Shown here in pieces: positions 8,911 through 17,335 of a stretch of 64,000 bases of DNA (position 1 is the first letter of the stretch; the number at the start of each line of letters is the position of its first letter). The position numbers were made by a program, and so were the translations under genes. Under the pieces are notes generated by a model. The model made no database searches. It was given only the letters and a program-made list of their open reading frames with translations, and was not told the DNA's origin. The DNA comes from Planctomycetota bacterium. GTDB taxonomy: Bacteria > Planctomycetota > UBA1135 > GCA-002686595. Location of the stretch: assembly GCA_016709875.1 (NCBI GenBank), contig JADJLZ010000012.1:211121-275120 (forward strand). Direction: 5' to 3'.

Positions 8911-11685
8911 CTACTTCTTCGCGAGCACCGCTTCGGCCTCGCGGCGCCAGCGCATCGCGTCGGAGTGTTCCCAGGCCGCGGGGTCGGCGCTGGTCTGGTC
9001 GTCCCACTCGGCCATGCCGCGCTGGTAGTAGCCGCGCGCCTCGTCGGTGTGGCCGATGTGGCTGCAGATGAGCGAGCGCAGGAAATCGTAGGCCATGGGG
9101 GAGAGGATCATGAAGAACGGCAGCTTGAAGCGGCCGTCGAGCGCGGCGTACGCGCCGGGCCAGTCCTCCAACCGCACGCGCGCGATGGCTTCGATGACAT
9201 CGGGCCAGCGCAGATCCCGCAGCTGCGCCGCGCGTTCCTCGAGCGTGCGCAGCACGAGCTCGGGATCGCGCTGCTTGGGGTCGGGGTGATCGACCAGCGC
9301 GAAGAGGTACGTGAGCAAGTTGTTGGGCGCGCTCTCCATCGCGAGCCGTGCTTCGAACTCGTCGCGCGCGAGGACGCCGCTGTAGAACTGCGCCGCCCAG
9401 AGGTCGGATTGCCAGTTGGGATTGGATGCGATCTGCGGCGAGCGCGAGTGACTCGCCAGCGCGCCTTGGAAATCGCCCAGCAGTGTCTGCACCAGACCCA
9501 GATTGTAGTTGGCCTCCGGGTTGGTCGGTTCCTTCTCCAGGCAGGCGCGCAGGGTGCTCACCGTGTCCGTCAGCCGGCCCAGAGACTGCAGCGAGTCCGC
9601 CACCTTCACGCGCGCGTTGAGATCATTCGGCCGCAGTGAGAGCGCCGATCGGCGGCAGGCGAGCGCGGCTTCGTACCGACCGCCTTGCGTGTAGATGAAA
9701 CCGGCCACCGACTGCAGCACGTAGTCGCCCGGGTACAACTGCAGTGCCTGCTCGAGGATGCGGTAGATCGTGATCCGCTGTTCTGGATAGCCGTCCCAAA
9801 GTGCCGCGGTCAGCACGAAGATCGAGCCCGGCTCGAGCTTCGGCAGGTTCGCGGCGGAGGTCAGGTCGAGCATCACGCCCAGGTCCTTCCCCGCGATCGC
9901 CTCGCGCATGCGCTTGCGCAGAGCGTCGGGGTCGAGGTCCATCGCGAGGTAGAAGAGGTTCTCGGCCTTCTCCGACTTCGCTCCGTGAACCCTCCGGCGC
10001 AGGCGACCCCAGTCGTCGAGCGCGAGCGCGACCTCCTCGGAGATCTTGCGCTCGCGGATGCGCTTCAGCGCGGGCACGAGGTCGTCGCCCTCGAGGTCGA
10101 CGCCGTAGTCATGGAAGGCCTGCGTGAAGGCCGCGTCGAGTTCGATCTCGCGCTGCGGGTCGCCGATCGTCGCGATCTGCGCGAGGCGCAGCTCCACCAG
10201 GCGCGCGCGCAGCTTTTCGTCCTGTGCCGCCAGCGTGCGCTCGCGCTCGGCCGCGCCGACATCGAGCTCGGCCTTGGCCACGAAGTTGCGCGCGCGCTCG
10301 AGCAGCGCCGCCTCGGCTCCGCCCGTCTCGGCCAGAGACAGCGCGCGGCGCGCGGAAGCGAGCGCCTCCTCGGGCTTGCCAGCCTGCTCGAACTCGATCG
10401 ACTCGCCGTAGGCCGCTTCCACCGCCGTGCGCGTCTGTTCATTGCGCCGCGTGCGCTCCTTGCCGATCCACCACAGGCCGCCGCCTCCAAGCAGCAGGGC
10501 CAGGCCGATCACGCCGCCGAGCGCGAGCGTCAAGCGGCGCGCGCGACGTTCCTCCGCAGCCTTGATGCGCGCCTCGGCCGCCTCGAGCTCGGCTTTCTGC
10601 GCCCGCTCCTCGGTCGAGGTGAGAAAAGCGTGCACGGCCTTGGCCACTTCCTCGGCGTTGGCGGGCCGCACCTCGCGCGAGGGCATCAGGCACTCCAGGC
10701 ACAGCTGCTTCAGCACCGGATCCGCGTCGCAGGCCTCGATGCGCGCGCGTGCGGGCTGCAGCTTCGCGCGCGCGGCCTGCAGCACGAGCGTCTCGCCCTC
10801 GATCTCCACGTAGGGCGGCTTGCCGGTCAAGAGCTCGCACAGGATCGCGCCCAGCGAGAACACGTCGGCGCGCTCATCGAGCATCTCGATCTCGCCCTGC
10901 GCCTGCTCGGGGGCCATGTACGCGGGCGTGCCCATCACCGAGCCGGCCATCGAGTCCGAGCCCGAAGAGCCCGGGCCGCTGCGCACGGTCTCGATCACGG
11001 TGTGCACCGTTTCCTGCGCGCGCTTCTCGTCGGCGACACCGCCGCGGCGCAGCACCTTCGCGAGGCCCCAGTCGACGACTTGCACCTCGCCGAAGGCGCC
11101 GACCATCACGTTGGCGGGTTTCAAGTCGCGGTGCAGCACGCTCTTGCTGTGCGCGTAGGCGACCGTCTGGCAGACCGATTCGAAGATCGCGAGCAGCCGA
11201 CCGCGGTTCTCGGCCGGCGTCTTGCGCTGTTTGAAGAGCGCCGCAAGCGTGTGGCCCTTCACGAGCTTCATCGTGAAGTACGGGCAGTCGTCCGCCATCA
11301 ACCCCAGCTCGTACACGGGCACGATGCCCGGATGCTGCAGCTGTCCGCCGATCTGCGCTTCCTCGATGAAGCGCTGCACGACCTCGGGCCGCTGCGCGAG
11401 CTTGCCGTCGAGCACCTTGACCGCGACGTCGCGACCCAGATCGGTGTCGTGGCCCTTGAGGATCACCCCCATCCCGCCGCGCGCGATCTCGCCCAGCAGC
11501 TGGTAGTTGCCGCGGCCCTGCGGGACGAGCTTCGCGGCCGGCGTTCCCGGGCTGACGACGGGCGATGCGCCGTGCTCCGAGTTGGAGTCGGGCAGCAGGA
11601 CCTTCGCGGGTAGACCGGTCTTGTCGCCCAGGATCTGCAGCACGGAACGCTGCGACTTGGGCTCTTCGCCAGGGAGTTGGGGCAC
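8911..11685 (-). CDS. Membrane-bound serine/threonine protein kinase with TPR region (copy 2)
   Basis: A 924-residue paralogue of the gene just downstream, arising by tandem duplication. It has the same N-terminal tag (EPKSQRSVLQILGDKTG), glycine loop, Lys90 (VAVKVLD), HRDLKPAN, DWG and transmembrane segment. The kinase half is far better conserved between the copies than the outer half (roughly residues 410-924), so the sensor parts have diverged while the catalytic part has been kept. That fits two kinases listening to different signals. A TATACT-like -10 lies at about 11731-11736 on this strand, about 45 bases upstream of the start. It is the first gene of the kinase-kinase-propeller operon. 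Confidence 0.92.
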   Translation of the reverse strand: MPQLPGEEPKSQRSVLQILGDKTGLPAKVLLPDSNSEHGASPVVSPGTPAAKLVPQGRGNYQLLGEIARGGMGVILKGHDTDLGRDVAVKVLDGKLAQRPEVVQRFIEEAQIGGQLQHPGIVPVYELGLMADDCPYFTMKLVKGHTLAALFKQRKTPAENRGRLLAIFESVCQTVAYAHSKSVLHRDLKPANVMVGAFGEVQVVDWGLAKVLRRGGVADEKRAQETVHTVIETVRSGPGSSGSDSMAGSVMGTPAYMAPEQAQGEIEMLDERADVFSLGAILCELLTGKPPYVEIEGETLVLQAARAKLQPARARIEACDADPVLKQLCLECLMPSREVRPANAEEVAKAVHAFLTSTEERAQKAELEAAEARIKAAEERRARRLTLALGGVIGLALLLGGGGLWWIGKERTRRNEQTRTAVEAAYGESIEFEQAGKPEEALASARRALSLAETGGAEAALLERARNFVAKAELDVGAAERERTLAAQDEKLRARLVELRLAQIATIGDPQREIELDAAFTQAFHDYGVDLEGDDLVPALKRIRERKISEEVALALDDWGRLRRRVHGAKSEKAENLFYLAMDLDPDALRKRMREAIAGKDLGVMLDLTSAANLPKLEPGSIFVLTAALWDGYPEQRITIYRILEQALQLYPGDYVLQSVAGFIYTQGGRYEAALACRRSALSLRPNDLNARVKVADSLQSLGRLTDTVSTLRACLEKEPTNPEANYNLGLVQTLLGDFQGALASHSRSPQIASNPNWQSDLWAAQFYSGVLARDEFEARLAMESAPNNLLTYLFALVDHPDPKQRDPELVLRTLEERAAQLRDLRWPDVIEAIARVRLEDWPGAYAALDGRFKLPFFMILSPMAYDFLRSLICSHIGHTDEARGYYQRGMAEWDDQTSADPAAWEHSDAMRWRREAEAVLAKK

Positions 11686-11769
11686 GGGGGGGCCTCGGAC
11701 GGGAACGGGATCGCAGTCGGATCCCGCGCAGTATAGAGGTCGCAGGTGCCCGGCGGGCGCGTCGCACGA

Positions 11770-12201
11770 TCAGAGATCCGGCTCGACGCGCTCGGACCAG
11801 GCCTCGAGCTCGGCTGCGAATTCCGGTCCGAGTCTCGTGGGCCTGACGAAGTACCACCAGTTCGAGCGCGGTTGCCAGCCTTCGCGCTTGGCGACGGCCG
11901 CGGGCCAGATGCACGCAGGCAGCGGCTGCGTCGCGCGTCGAAGTTCGAGGTCCGCCGCAGCCAGGCGCGAGTGGAAGCGGGCCGATTCCGGCGCGGGAGC
12001 GTGCGGCAGCGCATCGGCGAGCAACTGGCGCGTGTCGAGATCGTTGCGCCAATTGTCGAGGTCGAGCACGCGGCCCGCGGCGGTCTCCTGCGCGATGCGC
12101 TCCCAGCGTTCGACCAGGCCGAGCAGTCCCCCGGCGACGACGTGCTCGGCGGCTCCGAGTTGGAGGAGGTACGCGCGAACGGGATCCATCCCGGCGGGCA
12201 T
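11770..12201 (-). CDS. Candidate immunity protein, partner of the RNase-like toxin gene
   Basis: A 143-residue acidic protein without signal peptide. I do not recognise a named family. The ATG (12201) shares one base with the stop of the upstream toxin-like gene (TGATG), so the pair is translationally coupled. Features seen: a helical N-terminal half with ERWERIAQETAAG, the motif LDLDNWRNDLDTRQLL, and a C-terminal WWYFVRPTRLGPEF. Small, acidic, cytoplasmic, and directly behind a toxin domain is the usual layout of an immunity gene. The immunity role is inference from position and size, not homology. An alternative start is the ATG four codons later. Confidence 0.6.
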   Translation of the reverse strand: MPAGMDPVRAYLLQLGAAEHVVAGGLLGLVERWERIAQETAAGRVLDLDNWRNDLDTRQLLADALPHAPAPESARFHSRLAAADLELRRATQPLPACIWPAAVAKREGWQPRSNWWYFVRPTRLGPEFAAELEAWSERVEPDL

Positions 12202-12635
12202 CAGTGATCCTCCGTGAGCTGCCGCTCGAAGTAGCGCCTGCCGCCGCTGGGCCTGAAAAACGTCCGGATGCTGCCGTCGGCGTTGAACGCGATGAAAGCT
12301 CCCGACCTCAGGTCGAAGCGCGTGACCACACCGTCTTCGCGGGTCGCTTCGAGGACGACGCCACCCAGGCGCGCATCGCGCAGCGCCTGGGCTCGCAGCA
12401 GGTAATCCGCCTGGCTGATCGAGCCGAACTCGGGGCCATGCTTCTCGAAGTGCTCCTCGAGTGCGTGCTGCGAGGTGAAGCCGATCGCGCTGCGGGCCTC
12501 CCGCGGCGCACGTACCGAGGGAGCGTCGCCGGGCAGGAGCCTGGGACCGAACAGGGCCGCGAGCACTGCGAGCATCAAGCCCGAGAGCGAGAGCTTGATG
12601 CGGCGCGCCTGCGCTTCCCTCATGCGCGCCATCAT
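12201..12635 (-). CDS. Secreted/membrane-anchored putative RNase toxin of polymorphic-toxin C-terminal type
   Basis: A 144-residue protein. A basic N-terminus (MREAQARRIKLS) and one hydrophobic stretch (LSGLMLAVLAALFG) make a signal peptide or membrane anchor. The rest matches the pattern of a nuclease domain usually found at the very C-terminus of RHS/CdiA-type toxins: HFEKHGPEFG, then SQADYLLRAQAL, then GAFIAFNADGSIRTFFRPSGG and a terminal YFERQ. From memory that family belongs to the barnase/EndoU/colicin D-like (BECR) RNases; I could not search. Here the domain stands alone. It starts 12 bases after the preceding secreted-protein gene ends and overlaps the candidate immunity gene. The start could also be at the Met four residues in. 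Confidence 0.62.
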   Translation of the reverse strand: MMARMREAQARRIKLSLSGLMLAVLAALFGPRLLPGDAPSVRAPREARSAIGFTSQHALEEHFEKHGPEFGSISQADYLLRAQALRDARLGGVVLEATREDGVVTRFDLRSGAFIAFNADGSIRTFFRPSGGRRYFERQLTEDH

Positions 12636-12647
12636 GCCACGCGCTTT

Positions 12648-14279
12648 TCAGCGCGGCGACTGACGCAGCGCGATCGGCACGCAGCCCGGCCCGAGGTCGC
12701 GCGGCGGCGTCACGATCAGCGCGGGATCGAGCTTGGCGAGCGTGCCGCGTTCGGGCGCGGGCATGTACTCGCGCTCGCGTGTCCATCGCGCTTGCAGCTT
12801 CTCCGCGATCGCCTGCAGGCGCTCCTTCGCCGCCGCGTCGAGATCCGCGTCCTGCAGCGCGGGCTGGTCGACGAAGCGATACCAGGCATAGGTGACGACG
12901 CTGCCATCTGCGAGCTTCGCCTCGAAGGGCCCTGCTTTCGGACCGGGCGCGTGCCAGACGTCGTCCTTCGCGGAGGGGGAGGTGTAGGACTGGTCGTCGA
13001 GCGCGGGCAGGAACTCCGCCTTCGCGAGTCCCGTCGCCGCGGGCACTTCGCGCGGAGTGAGCGCGCGCAGCTCCTTGTCATCCTGCCTGCAATACTGCGG
13101 GAAGGAGCCGCGCTGCCGCTTGCCGCTCCAGGGCTCGAGCGCCTTGGCCTTCCACGCGAGGCCGAAAGTGTGTTCGTCGAGCGCGCGCGTTTCGACCCAC
13201 TCGCCGACGCCGCGGATCGGGAGCTTGTCCTCGCCCTGCGTCACGGAGATCGGATGCGCGCTGCATTTCGGCACGCTCGCGCCCTTCTCGTCGAAGCGAC
13301 CGCTCGCGGCGGCGCCACCAGCGAGCCAGCTCGCGACCTCGTCGTAGAGCGCGGCCTTGGAGTAGTGCGTCAGTTTGTGGATCAGCACCGTCTCTCCCGC
13401 GCCGTCCGCGGGGAACTGCAAGCGCGGGATGCGCGTGTAGGTCGCGCCCTTCGAGTCGTGAGCGACCAGGCGCGGCACCGTGTTGATCTCGATCGCGCCG
13501 CCGGTGACGAGCCCCGGCCGCGCATCCAGGCCGCGTCCGACTGCCGGCGGATGCCGGCGCGAGATGCGGCTCCAGGTCGCGGGCGTGTAGAACGCGACCG
13601 GTCCCTTGAAGTTCGCCGCGTTGAGGAACAACGTCCACGACTGGTCCCCGGTGGGGAGCTCGAGGCCGGCGGTCTGCGCCTGCGGCGCGACGAGCGGCAG
13701 CACCATCCACGCGTAGCCGAAGAGCTCGCCGCACGTGTCTTTCTCGAACGTCAGGCCATCCGGCGGCACGAGCAGGCACGGACTGAGCTGCGCGATGCCC
13801 ATCTCGTCGGGAGCGAGCGACTGCACGGCGCCGAAACCCCAGCCCGGCGAGGAAATCTCGTGGTTGTAGCCGTCGTTGGTCCCGTTCATGCGGAACTTCG
13901 CGGTCGTCGAGCCGAAGCGCGTGCTGCCCCAGAATCCAAGGCCGCCCTCGATCGTCTGGAACACGTCGCGCCAGCTCGGCCCGCGCTCGGGCCAGTTGTC
14001 GCGCGCGACGGTGCCGTGCGGCAAGAGCGGCTCCTCGATTCCGCGGTTGTCGGGCACGATCCAGATCGAGGCGAGTCCGATCTGGAAGTCGCGCAGCGGA
14101 CGCTCGACCAGCGGCCACGCGGTCGCGTAAAGGCTCACGCCGTAGCCGAACTCCGCCGCCGGCGCGGGCACATCCATGCTGATGTAGCCGGCGAGTCCCT
14201 GCGAGACGAGTTGCGGCTCCTGCGCGGGTGCGCGGCTCGCGTTCGCGAGCAGGCCGAGAACGATCAGCGGGAGGTGCAT
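12648..14279 (-). CDS. Secreted protein of unknown function
   Basis: A 543-residue protein with a clear signal peptide (MHLPLIVLGLLANASRAPAQ). The mature part has aromatic, glycine-rich beta-type stretches (GLGFWGSTRFG, NHEISSPGWGFGA), several cysteines, and a Lys/Glu-rich helix near the end (AAAKERLQAIAEKLQARW). I recognise no family and no catalytic motif. The start is 10 bases after the stop of the SGNH hydrolase gene and the stop is 12 bases before the toxin-like gene, so all are probably one transcript. Because it sits directly upstream of a toxin/immunity pair it could be involved in delivery, but nothing in the sequence shows that. Confidence 0.72.
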   Translation of the reverse strand: MHLPLIVLGLLANASRAPAQEPQLVSQGLAGYISMDVPAPAAEFGYGVSLYATAWPLVERPLRDFQIGLASIWIVPDNRGIEEPLLPHGTVARDNWPERGPSWRDVFQTIEGGLGFWGSTRFGSTTAKFRMNGTNDGYNHEISSPGWGFGAVQSLAPDEMGIAQLSPCLLVPPDGLTFEKDTCGELFGYAWMVLPLVAPQAQTAGLELPTGDQSWTLFLNAANFKGPVAFYTPATWSRISRRHPPAVGRGLDARPGLVTGGAIEINTVPRLVAHDSKGATYTRIPRLQFPADGAGETVLIHKLTHYSKAALYDEVASWLAGGAAASGRFDEKGASVPKCSAHPISVTQGEDKLPIRGVGEWVETRALDEHTFGLAWKAKALEPWSGKRQRGSFPQYCRQDDKELRALTPREVPAATGLAKAEFLPALDDQSYTSPSAKDDVWHAPGPKAGPFEAKLADGSVVTYAWYRFVDQPALQDADLDAAAKERLQAIAEKLQARWTREREYMPAPERGTLAKLDPALIVTPPRDLGPGCVPIALRQSPR

Positions 14280-14289
14280 GCAGGTAGCT

Positions 14290-15270
14290 TCAGCGCGGAT
14301 GCGCGGGTTCGAGCAGTTGGGGGTGCGCGCGCAGCTCGGACGCGACCGCGCGTCCGATGATCTCGCTGCCCGCCACGTTGGGATGGCTCTCGTCCAGTCG
14401 CAGCTCCGGCGGTTCCAGGCCCGAGTCGCGCAGCGCCGGGAAGAGGTCGAAAGCGTGCCAGCCCAATTCGCGCGCGAGGCCGGTCACCTGCGCGTGGATC
14501 GATTCGTAGGGGTACTCGCTCCAGTGCTCGAGCGGCGCGAAGACCGGCGTCACGATCAGCATCACGTGCACGCCACGCGCGCGCGCGAGGCCGGCCATGC
14601 GCTCGAGCGCCGCACGCGTGCCCTTCCACGGCTCGCCCTGCGGAGCATGGTAGAAGCGCCACAGGTCTCCGCCGCCCAGGTGCGCGACCTCGCGCGTGCG
14701 GCGAGCCTGCGCGATCCGGCGCAGCAAATCGAAGTGCTGCCACCACGCGGGCTCGTGAAAGTAGTTCTGCAGCGGCTGCAGCGGCAGCGGCTCGGGGTCG
14801 TTCAGGAAGTAGCCCACGATCACCAGATCGGGATCGAGCGGCAGCAGCTTCGACTCGAGCACACAGGCCTCGTCGCGCGAGGAGTAGCCGCTCACCGCGC
14901 AGTTGAGGAGCTCGAATGGACGCGCGGGCAGCGCGCGCCCGAGCTCGTCGACGCACACGCGGCTCCAGGTGCTCTCGTAGGGGAGCCCGATCCCGAACGC
15001 GACGGAGTCGCCGAGCACGCCGATGCGCAGCGAGCGCGGATCGCGCGGCACGGCGAGTTCGGGGCCGCGCATGCCGAGCGAGTTGGTGCGGATGGAGACG
15101 CCGCGGTCGGTCGAATCCACGTTCGGACGCAGCTCGTACTCGAGCCCGGGCGTGTTCGACGCGCCGTGGATGAGCGACTTCCACTCCTGGCCGGGCAGGC
15201 GCTCCTGCGGCCGCTGGAAATAGCAGGGCGAGTAGTGCGCGAGCACGAGCTCGGCTGCGGCGAGCAGCAC
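14290..15270 (-). CDS. SGNH/GDSL-type hydrolase, membrane-anchored
   Basis: About 326-338 residues. Catalytic Ser lies in GVLGDSVAFG (block I), the Gly and Asn blocks in CAVSGYSS and GYFLNDPEP, and Asp/His in LDESHP. This is the SGNH esterase/acyl-hydrolase fold, often acting on acylated glycans. The N-terminal hydrophobic segment (LLISLASTLVLLAAAELVLA) is a signal anchor. No ATG exists in frame. The only canonical start is GTG at 15270, inside that segment. The natural start by sequence would be an ATC at 15306 (reading IKPLLIS), so the true 5' end is uncertain. It follows the FCFGDG protein gene and precedes a secreted-protein gene. Confidence 0.82.
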   Translation of the reverse strand: MLLAAAELVLAHYSPCYFQRPQERLPGQEWKSLIHGASNTPGLEYELRPNVDSTDRGVSIRTNSLGMRGPELAVPRDPRSLRIGVLGDSVAFGIGLPYESTWSRVCVDELGRALPARPFELLNCAVSGYSSRDEACVLESKLLPLDPDLVIVGYFLNDPEPLPLQPLQNYFHEPAWWQHFDLLRRIAQARRTREVAHLGGGDLWRFYHAPQGEPWKGTRAALERMAGLARARGVHVMLIVTPVFAPLEHWSEYPYESIHAQVTGLARELGWHAFDLFPALRDSGLEPPELRLDESHPNVAGSEIIGRAVASELRAHPQLLEPAHPR

Positions 15271-15341
15271 GAGGGTGCTGGCGAGTGAGATCAGGAGCGG
15301 TTTGATGGCAGGACGCGGCCGAATGAAGCGCGGCGGGAAGC

Positions 15342-17270
15342 TTACCAGTCGATCCGCAGCCCGCTCGACACGTTCCAGCTGCTGCCCGGAGGAGCCGCGC
15401 AGAAGCTCAGGTTCGGGTCGCGGTAGTACGCCTGGTACCAGCGCTGCGTGCCCGAGCCGATCGTGTCGCCGAGGGCCGCGGAGCGCGCGCTCACCGAGGG
15501 ATCGCCCGGCGCGGGTGCGGTCGCGGTCCCGGCGACGGCGTTCTTCGTGTAGAGGCGCTTCAGCGAGCCGCCGACGCAGCGCACGCCGTCGCCGAAGACG
15601 GCGGGGGTCGCGAGGGCGGCGTTGCCCTGCAGGAAGATCGTGAGCACACTCGGGAGCTCGCCATCGGAGCTCAGCACGAGCGTGTCGGGGCTCGTGCTGC
15701 CGCTCGCGAGGAGCTGCGCGCCGCCGGTCGAGGCCGAGTTCTGGCAGCCGCGACCCGCCGCGCCGTTGTTCGCGCAGGGGCAGGCGGTCGCCTGCGTGCC
15801 GTCGCCGAAGCAGAAGGCGCTCGCGCTGAGCGCGGGCGGCCCGAGCGAGCCGTCGGCGTTGAGATTCTGCGCGTACATGTCGCCGCTGTCGTTGCGCGCA
15901 TCGTCCCAGAGCGCGCGCGCCATGTTGGTGGCGTCGATGCAGACCGGGATCTTGTCCTTCTGCGAGAGCACCGAGCTCACGACCACCGGCGAACCGGTCC
16001 AGACGTTCGCGCCGCTCGCGTCCACGCGGAAGCCGAGCACGCGCAGGCCCTGCGCGGGGTAGTTCGTCTGCTCGCAGCTGAGCACGATCGCGTCGTTGCC
16101 CAGCGGCAGACAGCGCTCGAACTGCTTGGGGATGCCGTTGAGCGGCAGGAGTTCGACGCCGTTGGCCGTGAATTGGCGCGCGCCGGCGACCGAGATGCGC
16201 TGCACGCAGCTGGCCCACTGGCTCTGCGCGAGGTTGCGCTTGTTGAAGGCCACCACGAGGTCGCCGCTGCCCGGCAGCACCGCCACCGAGGGGTCGAACT
16301 TGCTCATGTTGGCCTCGGTCGAGACCTGCAGGCCGTTGTGCGCGTAGGCCTCGACGCCCGCCGCGTCGACGCGCTGCACCCAGCAGTCGAAGGTGTTGCC
16401 GATCGCGCTGTGCCACGCGAAGACGGCACCGCTGCCGCCGTCGGACTTCACCACGGGCTGGTAGGCGATCGAGAGCGAGGCCGCGTCGTAGATCGCGAGC
16501 GGCGATCCGCCGTTCCAGAGCGCGTTGCCGGCCGAGTCGAACTTCTGCGCGCGCAGGTGGCGCGGGCTGGCGAAAGTGCCGATGTCGCGCACGTAGCCGA
16601 CGATCCAGCCGCCCGCGTCCGCGGCCGCGATGTCGCTGAAGCCGGGCTTCTCCGTACCCGGGCCGACGATCTGCAGGCCGTCGCCGGCGAACTGCGGCGT
16701 GCCGGCGGGATCGAGCTTCTGCACGTGCACCGCGCCCGCGCCCGAGTTCGGCAGGCGCGACCAGGTCACGGCGAAGTTGCCATCCGAGAGCAGCGCGACC
16801 TTGGGATTGGCCTCGTAGTCGGCGTTGTTCGAGAGCGGAACTCCGTTCGCGCCCCAGAGGAAGTTGCCGGCGCCGTCGATGCGGTAGGCGTATACGTCCA
16901 GATCGCCGCCCGCGCGCGTGTCGGTGAACACGATCACGCAGCCGCCGGCGCCATCGGTGTCGATGTCCCAGTCGACGAGCGACGTGCTCTGCGGGTTGGC
17001 GCTGACCAGCAGGCCGTTGTGCGCGAAGGCCTCGTTGCCCAGCGGGTCGAGCTTCTGCGCGTAGACCGCGTAGCTGCCGCCGCGATTGTCGAACCACGCA
17101 CACCACGTGCTGCCGTCGCCGCCCGCGGCGACCTTGGGCACGGCCTGGTCGCCGGTGGTGTTGCACACGGCCAGGTTTTGCGCCGGATTGGAGGGCCATT
17201 GCGCCTGCGCCGAGGTTCCAAGCGCGATCAGGAGTGCCGTGGTGATGCCGAGCCGCGTGTTGTAGAGCAT
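15342..17270 (-). CDS. Secreted propeller-like protein with C-terminal FCFGDG domain
   Basis: A 642-residue protein with signal peptide (MLYNTRLGITTALLIALG, cleavage near AQAQ). Residues about 30-480 hold repeats of the type WDIDTDGAGGCVIVF, YAYRIDGAGNFLWGANG and VQKLDPAGTPQFAGDG, that is a beta-propeller or FG-GAP-like array. The last 150 residues are a distinct cysteine-rich domain: FCFGDG, CPCANNG, GRGC, then FGDGVRCVGGS, a YYRD segment and a final RIDW. The same domain ends the broken metalloprotease at 44.3-46.8 kb. It looks like an export or surface-sorting tail of a planctomycete secreted family, a role not shown. This is the first gene of the long minus-strand run. Confidence 0.85.
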   Translation of the reverse strand: MLYNTRLGITTALLIALGTSAQAQWPSNPAQNLAVCNTTGDQAVPKVAAGGDGSTWCAWFDNRGGSYAVYAQKLDPLGNEAFAHNGLLVSANPQSTSLVDWDIDTDGAGGCVIVFTDTRAGGDLDVYAYRIDGAGNFLWGANGVPLSNNADYEANPKVALLSDGNFAVTWSRLPNSGAGAVHVQKLDPAGTPQFAGDGLQIVGPGTEKPGFSDIAAADAGGWIVGYVRDIGTFASPRHLRAQKFDSAGNALWNGGSPLAIYDAASLSIAYQPVVKSDGGSGAVFAWHSAIGNTFDCWVQRVDAAGVEAYAHNGLQVSTEANMSKFDPSVAVLPGSGDLVVAFNKRNLAQSQWASCVQRISVAGARQFTANGVELLPLNGIPKQFERCLPLGNDAIVLSCEQTNYPAQGLRVLGFRVDASGANVWTGSPVVVSSVLSQKDKIPVCIDATNMARALWDDARNDSGDMYAQNLNADGSLGPPALSASAFCFGDGTQATACPCANNGAAGRGCQNSASTGGAQLLASGSTSPDTLVLSSDGELPSVLTIFLQGNAALATPAVFGDGVRCVGGSLKRLYTKNAVAGTATAPAPGDPSVSARSAALGDTIGSGTQRWYQAYYRDPNLSFCAAPPGSSWNVSSGLRIDW

Positions 17271-17335
17271 CGCCTGATCGTATCAGGGTAGGCCGCAGGC
17301 GCCAGTGGAGTTGAAGTCCCGCGTTTCCGAAAGCG

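Noticed and set aside
6129..11685. Kinase tandem region as a large direct repeat or mobile element
   Set aside because: Similarity is explained by two paralogous genes with the same reading frame and no flanking repeats.
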